A DNA stretch of 64,000 nt from contig OX246747.1 in assembly GCA_945910005.1 (NCBI GenBank), positions 12,119,035 to 12,183,034 on the forward strand, read 5' to 3'. The notes under the pieces were generated by a model. The model worked only from the letters and a program-made list of their open reading frames with translations, was not told the DNA's origin and searched no databases. This stretch comes from Isoperla grammatica. Taxonomy: Eukaryota; Arthropoda; Insecta; Plecoptera; Perlodidae. Both the position numbers and the translations under genes were made by a program. Position 1 is the first letter of the stretch. The number at the start of each line of letters is the position of its first letter. This document shows, in pieces, positions 33,114 through 44,553 of this stretch.

Positions 33114-34190
33114 TTACAGCTCGTTTCCCGATTCCGAATTACCGCAGGTGTCTTGGGCCTCGACTGCGAAGTCCGTCTCGGCGGCGGGCTCGGCGTTGGG
33201 TGAGGACTCGGTACACGTCAGCATGTTGACCTTGTGTCCCTGGTTGGCGTCACCGCCGCGACGCTGCGTCTGGTTGTTGTCTCGCCAGTTCCCCGATGTA
33301 GACACTGGGCGGCTGGTCGCAGCTGGTTGGATGGTCTGCCGATGTGGAGGTGCCGGGTTCGAGGTCCGTCGATCCCGGTCCGCGTACATCCCGGAACGCT
33401 GCACTGTCTCTCGTTCGCGACGGCGAGATGCCGCGTCATCCAACCCCCGTAACAATGAAAGCATTGCTTCCGGCGTCTTAACATTTGCGGCGATCAAAGT
33501 ATTTTCAACATTCGCGGGAAACAAATGGGAGATTCGGCGCACGAAAGTCTCATCTGACATGTGTGCGGACACGTATTTTAGTTTGTTCATCCACGAGAGG
33601 AAGAACTCCGTCATCGTTCCGTGAGTCTTTCGATCATAATAATCGCGTGCAAACTTGAGATCGACTGCGTCTTATATGTCATTCGACCAGAACATGTCCT
33701 TAAAACACCGCGAAAACACGTCCCACGTATGCCACGATCGGCGGAAAGCCGATGCCCAGTGTTTGGCAGGGCCGTCTAATTGACGAAATGCAATGGATAG
33801 CCATTGGTGTTCCGGTATGCCAAACTGGACACAAGTATGTTCAAACCCCTCTAAAAATTCAAGAGGATGGACTTTACCGTCATCACTAAAAGTCGGAAAC
33901 ACAGGAACCATCCACGGCATAGGCGTGTTACCGTTGGTCGCCACCGCCGAGGGAAGAACGGTTTGTTGGCCAGTAGATAGGCCTACCGATGGAGACGCCG
34001 ACGACGTTGCTGACGACGACGGTCGCTGGCTATTTGTCTCGAGCGCCGTCAACCGTTCTAACATCCCGGACAATTGTTCGTTGACCGAAGTCAACATGTC
34101 ACAAGCCGTCGGAAAGTCCTCCTGTCGCTCACTGCGCACACGGCCTTTTGGCATTTTATCACTGTTCGAACACTGGATTGGTTTAAACAA
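33114..34190 (-). pseudogene. LTR-retroelement gag
   Basis: Minus: ATG at 34190, then a helical region (LTSVNEQLSGMLERLTALET), a capsid-like block (HPLEFLEGFEHTCVQFGIPE, FRQLDGPAKHWASAFRRSW) and an in-frame TAA at about 33669. The same frame continues with FFLSWMNKLKYVSAHMSDET and a basic, Gln/Arg-rich tail. Position directly downstream of LTR and primer site is normal for gag. The frame changes before protease. Confidence 0.8.
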
Positions 34191-34242
34191 ACACTAATAT
34201 ATCGCACTATTGTTGTAGGTATAGGTTTGCGTTGGGCGCCAA

Positions 34243-34498
34243 TGTAATGTTTCCCTCGTACCGGAGCACGGGATAGGAAGGAGTAATATAAAGTACACTG
34301 ATTAAAAGATTAAAATATAGCAGACTTTGATTAATTAAGCACGTAAATAGCAACCGTAGTTACATTAGATGCCGCCGTAGCTGGCAAGAGACGGGTGTTT
34401 CCTGCGCGAGGGCTCCACGTCCACTGGTCAAGCCCACCGCTTCACGTCACCATCTTACCCCCTCCAACTACCGTCACATGACGTGTAGGGTGGTCACA
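34243..34498 (-). mobile_element. LTR, minus orientation, with primer-binding site beside it
   Basis: On the minus strand it runs TGTGACCACCCTACACGTCA ... ACATTACA (256 bp). It is followed after one base by TGGCGCCCAACGCAAACC (34224-34241), a primer-binding site pattern beginning TGGCGCCCAACG. Gag starts about 35 bases further on. Confidence 0.85.
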
Positions 34499-34538
34499 TA
34501 TGTATTTATTATACAGAATCTCTTCCTGTTTGTTTAAG

Positions 34539-34686
34539 GTATGTGATTATGACTTGCGCATTCTATCCATTAATGCCCAGCACCCGGGAGGACACCACGA
34601 TAGCTTCATTTGGAAGCAGTCGGGGGCATATAGGGAGCTAGAGAGGAGATATCGAAACGGAGAACCACAGAACGAGTTCATTTTAG
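34539..34686 (+). CDS. HARBI1-like nuclease exon (fragment)
   Basis: It is bounded by a TTTGTTTAAG acceptor and a TTTTAG/GTACGT donor. The frame reads VCDYDLRILSINAQHPGGHH then DSFIWKQSGAYREL, the segment of HARBI1/Harbinger nucleases containing an active-site Asp and the HDS motif. The next exon (LLGDSGYP) is not found downstream, so it is a remnant or an isolated exon. It is a different copy from the relic at 2.3-2.9 kb. 34687-35630 is T-rich with no gene recognised. Confidence 0.7.
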
Positions 34687-35639
34687 GTACGTATAGACAT
34701 ACAGGTAAGCCTACAACATGGCAAGTCTTTGTCTTTCTTAATCATTGGCTCATTGCCAATATGCATATTTAGTTTTCTCCTTACTTCTTCATTCCTTTAT
34801 GATGTTACTATTTTTCCTTTGTTTATAAATGATTCATGCACTTTTCTCCCGTTCTTTTTCTTTATTATTGCCCTTCATTTGTGATTGTAAGTAGTGATAT
34901 GTAGTATACATTGTACAGTATTCATTTTTCTTCATTTCACACATGTGAATTTCTTATGTGTCAATTTACTGTTATCTTTTCTTTCTTTCTTTTTCTTTCT
35001 TATACCCCTTCATATATCTTCTTGCTTATTTATGCTTATTTTAATTTGTTATTGATTTTTTATTATCTCTCTACAGAAGTTTTGTTTAGCTGTTGTTCTT
35101 AGATTACCTTCATGTATATTATTTTGGTTTGGTGCTTTACTGCTTAGTGCTTTCCTTGTTAATTGTACACTTGTTTGTAGATGTATTGTACTTTGTATCA
35201 GTATTTCAACTGAATATATGCATTCAATAAATATACTGTATATTTATATACATATTATTGTACATTAATTTGTGTTGCATAAAATCTCCCTCCCATCTTA
35301 TTCACAGTCCACTTCTATAAAGGTACACATGTTGTACTTTAATCATCATATCCGTACACATTTTTCTATTTTAAATTTGACCTATAAATCTATACAGTGT
35401 AGATGTATAATGATGACATGTCCTGTATTCACCCCCTTATGTGTGGACTTTTCAACTCACAATTAAGTATTTTTTACCTACTAACATTGTCAATAAATCA
35501 ATAATCTAGTAGCTCTCCTGCGTCTCAGAAGAGGAATTCAGTGGCACCAAAGGGTGCAAACGTTATCTACAGACTTCAATTGCGTCGCACTTAATGCTCA
35601 ACGCTTATTAAATCAGTAATGTCGCCGGCGATGTTAACA

Positions 35640-36380
35640 GAACTAATCGTAGATGTTTATGAAAGTGGATACTCGATCATTTTAGATGAGTCGACAACAT
35701 TTCGGTCTCAATATACCTGTGTATTTGTATCCAGTACTTAAGCACCACGCAACGGATGCCTGTGACTGATTATTTGGGAATAATTAAAGTAGTTTAAGCC
35801 ACCGCAAATGATCTGTTTGCTGGCCTTTGCACTTATTTAGATTAATTGATTAATTAATGGGGCTTAACGTTTCATATTTGTGCAACAAGGGCTAATCGAG
35901 ACAGTGAGCGGGTTATTATGAAAATGAGAAAGATGATGAAGAATAATGGCACATCCGAATCAGGTCCATTGTACGTCGCGTGGGTCGTCATACGGGAGTC
36001 CAGCAAGGGAGGGCAGGGCCAAGTGGGAGGAGAAATATTCAGTGGGACAGAGGGGGGGAGGGACAGGGTCTCCTTTCGTCGCCTCTTACGACTAGCAGAG
36101 TACTCTGGGCCTATTCTACCCCGGGCCGAGACCGGCACACTTATTTAGAAAAAGTAGGCCTGAAGTTAAAGATTATATTTGGGGTTGGAACCGATGGTGT
36201 TAGCAACATGTGCGGATTATTCACTTTTCACTCTTTTGAGAGAAAGAGTACCAACAATAAAACTAGTAAAATGTGTTCGCCATTCAATCAACCTATGTAG
36301 CTCTAAAGTCGCCGTAAAGCTACCTAGCTCAGAAGACAACGTTGTCAAAGAGATATATAGTTGGTTCAGTTGTAGCTAGC
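35640..36380 (+). pseudogene. hAT/ZMYM-like transposase relic split by a SINE-like repeat
   Basis: Left part: LIVDVYESGYSIILDESTTF RSQYTCVFVS, the Asp-containing start of a hAT-type RNase H fold. Right part: GVGTDGVSNMCG in one frame, then FTLLRERVPTIKLVKCVRHS INLCSSKVAVKLPSSEDNVV in another. This is the second conserved block (GtDG...VkC..Hs..Lcas). The pieces fit DUF4371-containing and ZMYM/KIAA1586-like transposase derivatives. A SINE-like repeat at 35841-36137 with an 11-bp target duplication lies between them, and one frameshift lies near 36215. Confidence 0.72.
35841..36137 (-). repeat. SINE-like repeat, subtype 3, with target duplication
   Basis: It runs from ATTAATTGATTAATTAATGG to CCCCGGGCCGAGACCGG. 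Direct repeats CACTTATTTAG flank it (35830-35840 and 36138-36148), so this is a full insertion of about 297 bp. Confidence 0.92.
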
Positions 36381-36504
36381 TACAGCTAGTTAAAAAAGTT
36401 AAGTTTGTAAGTAAGGCTGTGATTGGTTGTTCCAATCACGTGATTCATTTTCATGGCGGACTGTAGCGGTGAAGAGCTTGTCCAAACATAACCTTAAACA
36501 AAAG

Positions 36505-36820
36505 ATGGAGAAAAAGCAACAACGATCTCGTGGGAGTAATTACTCCGAAAGTGAAAACTTGTTACAAATTTTTGTAACAATTAACACAATACTTAATACA
36601 AATTGACGAGTTATACCGGGGAATAATCGAAAATAAAAAAAAACGATTCAGTTGCATGGAAAGAAAAGGAAGAAATATGGGAGAGAATTGCGGGGGAACT
36701 GAACGCTGTATGTGGGAGTTACAGGACCTCCCAATCCGTCCGGTCTTGTTACGAAAATCTTAAGAAGAATACTAGAAAATGTTAGCAGAGGAAAAAGTGA
36801 ACATTGACAAGACAGGTAAG
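36505..36820 (+). pseudogene. MYB/SANT-like DNA-binding protein of Harbinger type
   Basis: ATG at 36505 begins MEKKQQRSRGSNYSESENLL. After an apparent short insertion and a frame change the domain continues with VAWKEKEEIWERIAGELNAV, then RTSQSVRSCYENLKKNTRK. A one-base loss precedes AEEKVNIDKTG and a GTAAGT donor. W-spaced helices and the final YENLKK match the Myb_DNA-bind_5 family, which accompanies Harbinger nucleases and helps them enter the nucleus and bind DNA. At least two frame breaks. Confidence 0.7.
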
Positions 36821-36894
36821 TTGTTGATTGCATATTATATTTTGTAGTTAAGAAGCGGTACTCCTTTAGACTTAGCCTATGAGCAAGGGCCGAT

Positions 36895-37200
36895 CCGAAC
36901 CTCGTCCGTCTACCCCCTGGCGTGTCTAGGGGAGATAACTCGATGGCGGGAGTAGACGAGAGAAGCCCACCATAAGAAACTTGCTATCTCGTGAGCCGTG
37001 GCTATATGTGTAAACAGGGATGGAATGTCGGCGGCAGCCTTGCGGCTGGTGATTATGCGGCTTCCCTCCGGGAGTGTTGGTAATGCTATATTTGGGGTGG
37101 AATGCTTGCAGCTGTCTTGCGAACACAGGTGACAGATGACGTCACACCATGAAACGCTAAATGAAAGGGAAAATAGGTTCACTACAAACTCAGCTTAACA
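36895..37200. other. GC-richer block, unidentified
   Basis: A compositionally distinct block with open frames on both strands (plus: GYMCKQGWNVGGSLAAGDYA). No family recognised. 37201-37880 is AT-rich without features. Confidence 0.2.
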
Positions 37201-37884
37201 GACAACAAAGGAAAGTAGCCCATTTAAGACAGGCACTTTCATTTGGAGAACATAGATCCGACGGGAGAGGAAATCTCCACGGGTGCAGACAAACTGTTAT
37301 CTGATAAAGCGTCGCCTCTTTTTCGTATGCAAATCATCCACAAAGATAATACATTAAGGGATGAGACGAAAAACCAATCGCCATTTCAATGTATTACAAG
37401 TCACAATGTGTATTACAATGTGTATTGTGTAGGGCTCTTTACCTTAATCTTTATTAAAATACAAAGTTGTGGGGGGTAACCATTACTGGGTTGTAATAAT
37501 GGAGTGTTTTCCAGTAGTATACATTTGAGGTGTCCACTACTGGATTATGAGATTGCAGTAATGGTCATACTTATGCATTTAATTATTTAGCAATAGAATA
37601 TCACAATATAATTATCAAACTAGTATATTACTATACAATGTATTATTATAAATACATAAAATATCATTTAAATATATTCATTAAATATGAAACAGGGTTT
37701 AAATGACCTCAACAGAAAAGTTGTTATTTTAACTGTGTGGAGAGTCTATGAATACACATTTATTTTATTTATATTTATTCTAAACATAGTTTTAATGCTT
37801 GCACATGTATATGTAGGACCTATGTGTAAGCTTAATACTTAAAATTGATTTATCTAATAAAATTAAAGCTCATTTCTCTATAAT

Positions 37885-38217
37885 AAATTGTTTATGACAT
37901 TCAGCCCTGTCGATGCCAAGAGTGAAGCGAGATTTTTTTCGTATTCCGGAGATGCGGCAATTGCTGCTGTCCAAAGTGGCGTGAGTAAGCTTCAAGCTAG
38001 CGTTACTTACGGAGTGCTTAGATCTTCCCTAATTCGGAAGTTAACCTCTGGAGTCGATACTCGGAACAATTGGTCCAGAAACATTCCTCACCAAAGCAGA
38101 GGAAGTGCTGGAAAAGTGGGTGCTGAACTAGCCCGAAAAGGGTTGCCAATCCACCGCCAACATCACTTCGACACCGTGCAATTATTAATAAAAAATGTAA
38201 CCGAGAGTGTGTGCTAG
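37885..38217 (+). pseudogene. pogo/CENPB-type transposase N-terminal DNA-binding region
   Basis: One frame has AAIAAVQSGVSKLQASVTYG VLRSSLIRKL (psq-type helix-turn-helix). Another has GPETFLTKAEEVLEKWV, followed by KGLPIHRQHHFDTVQLLIKN (CENPB-type helix-turn-helix). The frame changes near 38085 and the reading ends at TAG 38215-38217. The DDE catalytic domain is not present in the window. It is a fragment of a pogo-like element. 38218-39400 holds no recognised gene; minus-strand frames at 38475-38672 and 38733-38918 are open but unassigned. Confidence 0.72.
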
Positions 38218-39404
38218 CTTGTAATAAGAGTGCGGGAATTGAGGAAGCCAGAAGCGGCTGTGTTAAGTCATAGCCTACACACACCTCACAACAAACTAAA
38301 TCTAGTTTTAACTTATATTAACGAATTCATGTATTACAATAGAATTTGTACATACGATACAATATAATGTACAAAGTAGTGGTGTTCATATTTAGGCGAA
38401 GAGGTATTCATGGCGAGAGTAATGATGTGTGATTACTTTACTCAGAGAGGAATATACTGCTTGAATAGAAGCTTTTAGCCATGAGAAATGACCAAGTTGT
38501 GTTTGAAGGAGGGCAGCCAGGGTGGGAGAGGTTTTGATGTATTTGGGGGGCTTATTGTAGTAGAGGGTGGATGCAGGATATTCGGGACCTCGCGAAAAGA
38601 GAGACGATTGTAGGTACGTCGGTGGATGTGGAGGCTGGCTCTAGTGAAATGGCTGCTAGTGCACTGATGCATTAAAGGCCCACTAAACCCTCACATTTCG
38701 TTTAAAACGTGTAATTGTAAGCCTAATCTCAGTTAGTGCATGTATTTCAAAGGCAATGATGTGTCCAGTTGCCTAGTGTATCCAAGCTCTTGAAATCCAA
38801 GAAAAACTGTTTCGCCCCAGGCGTTGTGACGTCTACAAAACGTAACGCTGCTCGCTGCATATGGAGCATCTTCTGTGTTTCGACGCCGGCGCAAATATAT
38901 CTCGTCGTCCAGATCCACCTAACTCACCTGAGCACAAATCAAACATACCACTGATTTCGTCTTACTTCGGTCTACACGATGAATGCTTGAACAACCTTCT
39001 ACCATTTATGCAACTTATTCTATAAAATGTTAAACATGAAGCAATTACCACATAATTTAGATGGAAACACAACCAATTTCAAGCTAGTGTAATGAGAAAG
39101 CAGCTTTAAAAATCAGAATTCCAACCAGCCTATCATGTTAAATGATAAGTTTAGATATTACAAACAGAAAACCAGCAAGAAATTGATAGAAATTTAGAAC
39201 ATGCATGATAAACGTTTGTTATCAAATTTGCAATCAACTCGTAATATCGGGAAATGTAGATTATCGGCAGTAATGTACAACAACGACGTAGTTGTTGCTG
39301 TTTAATGGCGTAACGGTCTAGGTATGGTGGATTTAGTATTATGTCCTAGGCAGGGTTCTTAGGTGACCTCGCCAATGAGGCAACCTAGCTAAGTAATAGA
39401 TGAC

Positions 39405-39695
39405 CGGTCTCACTCCGGGGTAGAAAAGGCCCAGAGTGACTCTGCTAGTCGTAAGAGGCGACGGAAGGAGACCCTGTTCCCTTCTCCCCCACTGTCAACT
39501 GAAAATTTCTCCTCCCACTTGGCCTTACCCTCCCTTGCTGGACTCCTGTATGACGACCCACGCGACGTACAATGGATATGATTCGGATGTGGCTTTATTC
39601 TTCATCATCATCTTTCTCATCTTCATTATCACCCGCTCATCGTCTCGATTAGCCATAGTTGTATAAATATGAGACGTTAAGCCCCATTGACCAAT
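39405..39695 (+). repeat. SINE-like repeat, subtype 3, opposite orientation
   Basis: It runs CTCCGGGGTAGAAAAGGCCC to GACGTTAAGCCCCATTGACC AATCA. It is the only copy in the window with its (TGAT)n end on the right. Confidence 0.88.
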
Positions 39696-39720
39696 CACTA
39701 AGTAATAGATAGTTTAGTTT

Positions 39721-39930
39721 ATGGGTGCAGACCGAAGTATGTCACCCATTGCTCGACGTTTCGCCAGAATTGCATCTGGCATGTTAACGAGTGCCTATCA
39801 CGTCCAACTCATTCAAGAGCCTAACGTCGTCATCCGAGGCGCGCGTTGTCTGTATACCCACTGCTGTAGAAGGTGGAGTTGCGGGGCGGCGCGGTTCTAT
39901 TGTTAATTTTGAGGGCTGGGCCATGTTGCA
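39721..39930 (+). repeat. Dispersed repeat R1, copy A
   Basis: GTCACCCATTGCTCGACGTT...GCATCTGGCATGTT...AGGTGGAG..GCGGGGCGGCGCG recurs at 54083-54290 with about 10-15% differences and a small insertion. Unclassified. 39931-40780 holds no recognised gene. Confidence 0.85.
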
Positions 39931-40783
39931 TAAAGAAATAACTGGTTCTCGGGCGTTCGTTTTTTTTCTTATGGTGGTGTTTGCCTTGCTTTCACATGAA
40001 ATGGGGTCAGGATTGGCTTCTATGCTATTAGGTTTGTTTGTTTTACCTACACTTTACACTAGTGAAGGCTCAATCTCTCTAAAAGGCTTTTGGGTATTAA
40101 GTGTAACCAAGTGTAAGGCGTTTGTTTTATCTCAGTGCTACACTTTGTGTAGCATTTCTACAGCTGCTTTTCTGGTCATGCAGCAAGTATAGTGTAATTA
40201 AAAGGCGCCAAACAAACGTGTCAGTTCAAAATAAGGAGATCACATATCATGAAAAACGCATTGTATTTCCACCGATGGTAAAACCGCAGCACTTTCATTA
40301 TACATTAATGCCTTTTAAATTGATAGTTATGGCTATGGCTATGCATCTCTCTCTCTCAAACGAGCTTCTCACTCGCGCCAAACCCTCCCCTCCAAGAACC
40401 TTGCATTGGTTCGGGGACGTTTTTAGTGAGGGCGACACATTCGCTTCAGATTTGGCCAAATTTAGCTTGCAAATTCTAGCTTGCCTAATCAAGATACCGT
40501 TCCTAAATTCGTAGTACATTCTTGTTATAAGCGTAGAATGGTCTGTGCCATTTTAGAATTTCTGTTTTTAGTCCTATTAAATAGTCGAACTTTCAAAAAT
40601 ATTTGCGGATACGGCAGCGACATTAAAAAAAAAACGATTCCAGGAAGTTTTGTTTACAATAATGCTATCTCTAGTGACACTTGTAGGTGTAGGCCTAGAG
40701 ACCACTTCGTGCGTTATGGGGACTGTTGCACAGTGCCTCATGTTGTACACTTTTTGTTAGCCTATATATTCATTCGCTTTCAG

Positions 40784-41618
40784 ACGAAGAGATTGACACT
40801 GAGGCGTTTTATAATCTGAAACCATTTATGCTTCCGCAGTTATTTGCCAAGTTAGGGCAAGAAGCCACATTTTTAGAAAAATAGGTGAGCTTTACTTCTA
40901 ATCCCAGAACCCATGAAGCGCTAACTGCTGAGGTGAAGGTACGTTAATTGTTTTGACGGAAACCTGCAAGTGAAACGGTCTGCAGGTTTCCGTCAAAAAA
41001 TTTAACGCAACCAAATAGTACTAGATAATTTGGGGAAACGTAAGGGGTTCGCGCTTGTTATGTAGGAAACTAAATGTGGGTGGTCCTGACCACTATCTTA
41101 CTTCTTCCTTTAACACAACGTTTGTTCTCAGTCATTTTCTTACAACTCTGAAATTAACCTAGGCCTACCTATGTAAATGAAGTGCTTTTGTTTTTATATA
41201 TATATATATATATATGACCTACCATATGCTACAAGTGTATTCACTTTCTATACATTCCAGGAAAATGCAAGTAATACCGATAGGCCTGGCTTCTATTTAA
41301 ACCTATTGAACTATGGAGAAAGTTCTCTGACCAGTAGCTTGGGGCCTAGCAGTATAAGTAGTACTATAAGTATAACATCTCCATCCTACTCCGATTACTA
41401 CCCATCAAACTCTCCGTGTTCAGCAGCGACAGGTTAGCCTCGGCCGGAAGCTGGAAATGATACATTTAATTTTGTTAAAAGCACAAACCTACTAGTTGTA
41501 AATTGTTTGTAAATTTAGGTCAAAGAAGTGCGACCTCTCCAAATCTAAAAAGTGATGGTGAAAGTAGTTCGACCGACCCCATTCCAACAAATGATTCCCA
41601 GAATATCAAATTTCATTA
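40784..41618 (+). CDS. Three-exon SAM-like domain gene fragment
   Basis: Exon 1 (40784-40884) follows CGCTTTCAG and reads DEEIDTEAFYNLKPFMLPQL then FAKLGQEATFLEK, resembling the second half of a SAM domain (..IDG..FL.L....L..L....G....L). Exon 2 (41261-41432), after CATTCCAG, is Ser-rich (SSLTSSLGPSSISSTISITS). Exon 3 (41519-41618), after AAATTTAG, reads GQRSATSPNLKSDGESSS and ends at TAA. Exon phases are compatible (0, then 1). A TAG codon lies at the end of exon 1 beside the GTGAGC donor, so either that donor is shifted or the gene is dead. A 27-bp-arm hairpin lies in intron 1. Confidence 0.5.
40942..41007. repeat. Inverted repeat / hairpin
   Basis: TTTTGACGGAAACCTGCA and its exact complement TGCAGGTTTCCGTCAAAA are separated by 12 nt. 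Pairing extends outward with a few mismatches to about 27 bp per arm. Confidence 0.92.
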
Positions 41619-41701
41619 ACCAGCAGCAAAACGGGCATTGTCGCCACAAAAAGACATACAAAAACGCTTCAACATTGACGAGAAGTCTGTAGGCGTAGTT
41701 T

Positions 41702-42378
41702 GATTGATTAATATTTGGGCTTAACGTCTCAATTTTTGCAACTAGGCTAATCGAGATTGATGATTGATTAATGGGGCTTAACGTCTCATATTTATGCAAC
41801 GATGGCTAATCGAGACGATGAGCGGGTGAAAATGAAGATGAGAAAGATAATAATGAAGAATACAGCCACATCCGAATCAGGTCCATTGTACGTCGCGTGA
41901 GTCGTCATACGGGAGTCCAGCAAGGGAGGGCAGGGCCAAGTGGGAGGAGAAATATTCAATGGGACAGTGGGGGGAAAAGGGATTGGGGTGTGGACTGCAC
42001 TTCGTCTGACTTCTCCTCGACCAGTCCGGCTTGGGTGGCCCTACCAGAAGCATACGCTTCCGCCGGCATAGCTCTCGGGATCAAAAAAGCACGCAAACCT
42101 GCCCACCACGATAAGGTGGCAGTCCCTGGGCAGGCTAGGCTAATCGAGACGATGACTGGGTGAAATATGAAAATGTAATAGGAAGCATTTTGGTGGAAAG
42201 GGGCAAGAAGGAGGGAGGGGGGGGGGGGGAAAGGGAAGGGAAAGGAAGAGGGAGTGGGGAGGGTGTGGACTGAATTTCGTCTGACTTCTCCTCCTCGACC
42301 TGTCCAGCTAGGGTGGCCCTACCAGAAGCATACGCTTCTGCACCTGCCCAACACAATAAGGTAGCAGTCCCTAGGCAG
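41702..42378 (-). repeat. SINE-like repeat, subtype 2, split by a subtype 1 copy
   Basis: The (TGAT) end and AACTAGGCTAATCGAGA lie left of the inner copy. The duplicate CTAGGCTAATCGAGA and the rest (GGAAAGGGGCAAGAAGG..., ending CAGTCCCTAGGCAGG) lie to the right. Confidence 0.9.
41757..42134 (-). repeat. SINE-like repeat, subtype 1, nested
   Basis: It is flanked by CTAGGCTAATCGAGA (41742-41756 and 42135-42149), a 15-bp target duplication copied from the host repeat itself. 42379-42883 holds an open forward frame (KLGFLFPKIKSERKPQFMRS) of unknown origin. Confidence 0.92.
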
Positions 42379-42883
42379 GAAATGGCAAAGAAGCTTGGAT
42401 TTCTATTTCCGAAGATAAAAAGCGAGAGAAAGCCCCAGTTTATGAGATCTGCGCCTTGGAATTCGAAATACTGGATCCTATGTCGCCACTTAGACTGGAT
42501 CTGTAACCCCCCTTTCATGACACAAGTCAGCAATAAGCTTGAAACGATGGCAAAACCAGTACTGAAGCCAAATGAAATGGTGTTTGGCGATTTCGTTCCC
42601 GGGGGTAGTTGACTTACCAGCCGAGAACCCAACAGTTACAATAACCCCAACCCCAGAGTGAGCAACTGACTTCCTCAGTAACATCCAAACCTAAAGGTGT
42701 ATCACGCTCGTCATGGTCCCAACATCGTTAAGTAATATTAGAAAGTACTACACTGTCACACCATTGGGTGCATGTTTGCTGAGCTGCCATAGCTCACTGG
42801 AAGAGCGTGGTCAGCAACCCTACATTATTTATTGATACATTTGTCTTACGATTGCTAAATAATAATCCAGAAAGCTATTTTGA

Positions 42884-42931
42884 CTGATTGATATTTGGGC
42901 TTAACGTCTCATATTTTTGCAAGAGTCTTTT
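42884..42931 (-). repeat. Short SINE-like 3' fragment
   Basis: GATTGATATTTGGGCTTAAC GTCTCATATTTTTGCAA only. 42932-44247 is AT-rich with no gene. It contains a small ATACCATG/CATGGTAT hairpin at about 43601-43621. Confidence 0.8.
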
Positions 42932-44247
42932 CTTAGAGTCTATTGAGTAGACCACGGTCGAATGTTATTATGCAGAAATCGTTTAAAAAATCAACTTCAA
43001 GGTTTTAATTTATTTAAAGAAAACTTCTTAACGCATTTAAATAATATTTCGTGCAATTATTAGCAACATATCGAGAAATAATGTAAAAATATTTTAAGGT
43101 TGTAACTTAAACCGCCATCTTGTTAATAAATTTTGTTTACTATAAAGGTATTTTTTTTTTCTTTTTTTCCAGTATATGATTTGTTATAATTAAGATTTGT
43201 TTGCTTTGATTCATTGAAAAAAATCGCTTATCTGGCAACGCGGAGCTTTTTCCTAGAAATTATTTTTGAGTTTATGTTAACGCCAGAGGTCTGCCAGAGG
43301 TGGATTAATATTATTCCGAGGTTGTTTATTTGTGTTCTGCTCAAGGGTGTATATGAACCTACAAACAGAAACTTGAGGATTCATATTTATTGCTCTGCTG
43401 AGACTGTAGAATAATTGTGTACTAAACTGGAAATTCTCCAAACATAAGATGATCATAACCGGTTAACTAAAGCTAGTAATATTTAGTTTAGTTTACACTT
43501 TACACAATAATTTTCCTCGCATTCTTACAATTGAAGTGCCGGCTATAGTAACGTTGTTTGTAAGTCATATTTCCCCATTAGTTCAGCAATCATAAAAAAA
43601 TACCATGGCAGGCATGGTATTATCCCATGGTCACCAACTTTTCAAACCAATACTGTGGTGTTGTAGTGAATAAAATCACAAGTAGGTGGCACTTACAACT
43701 TACAAAATCGAAATCATGATAATGCGACTTACGTTATTTGGGCTGGCAGTTCGATTTCTAAATTTGACACGAAGTTTTTTTTTACCCAAGATCTTACATC
43801 AGATATTTTTAGAGATGGGCATCAATATCAAGTAGGCTATGGATATCGATAATCGAACGACAATGATTGGTATTGTCGGAAACATCAATTTTTTACTAGG
43901 GCTATTTATTAGGACAATATATGTTTAATAAATCAAGTCAATTGTTACTGATTTGTCAAATATACCAATTGGAGACATATTTATGTAATAAACTATTAGA
44001 CGCGAGGTAATGTCGCTGAAATCTTATTAACGATGACGAAACACGACTTTTTTACGACCCGGGTACTCGTTCACAATACCCGCGCGTTACCCGGGTAGTA
44101 AATACCCAACATAGTAAACAAAAAAGAAAATGTAATTGAAAATTAGGCCTAAATCAAATTAAAAATATAAATCGGAATGTCTTATTATCCGCCAAACGTC
44201 TAATTAGCCGAACAATATAAATCTTAATATTTTCCCATTCATGAGTA

Positions 44248-44553
44248 TTGATATTTGGGCTTAACGTCTCATATTTTTGCAACGAGGCTAATCGAGACAA
44301 TGAGTGGGTGTTATATGAAGATGAAATATGGAGCTGTTTGGAGGAAAGGGGCAAGTAGGAGGGAGCGTGAGGAAAGGGGAAAGGGGAGGAAAGGGGATTG
44401 GGGTGTGGACTGCACTTAGTCTGACTTCTCCTCCTCGACCAGTCCGGCTAGGGTGGCCCTACCAGAAGCATACGCTTCCGCCGGCATAGCTCTCGGGATC
44501 ATCAAAGCACACAAACCTGCCCACCACGATAAGGTAGCAGTCCTTGGGCAGGA
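44248..44553 (-). repeat. SINE-like repeat, subtype 2, near full length
   Basis: ATTGATATTTGGGCTTAACG to AAGGTAGCAGTCCTTGGGCA GG. No clear target duplication. 44554-45689 holds no recognised gene. Confidence 0.9.

Noticed and set aside
36910..37182. Minus-strand 90-codon frame in a GC-richer block
   Set aside because: No domain, splice context or homology is recognisable, and the opposite strand is equally open.
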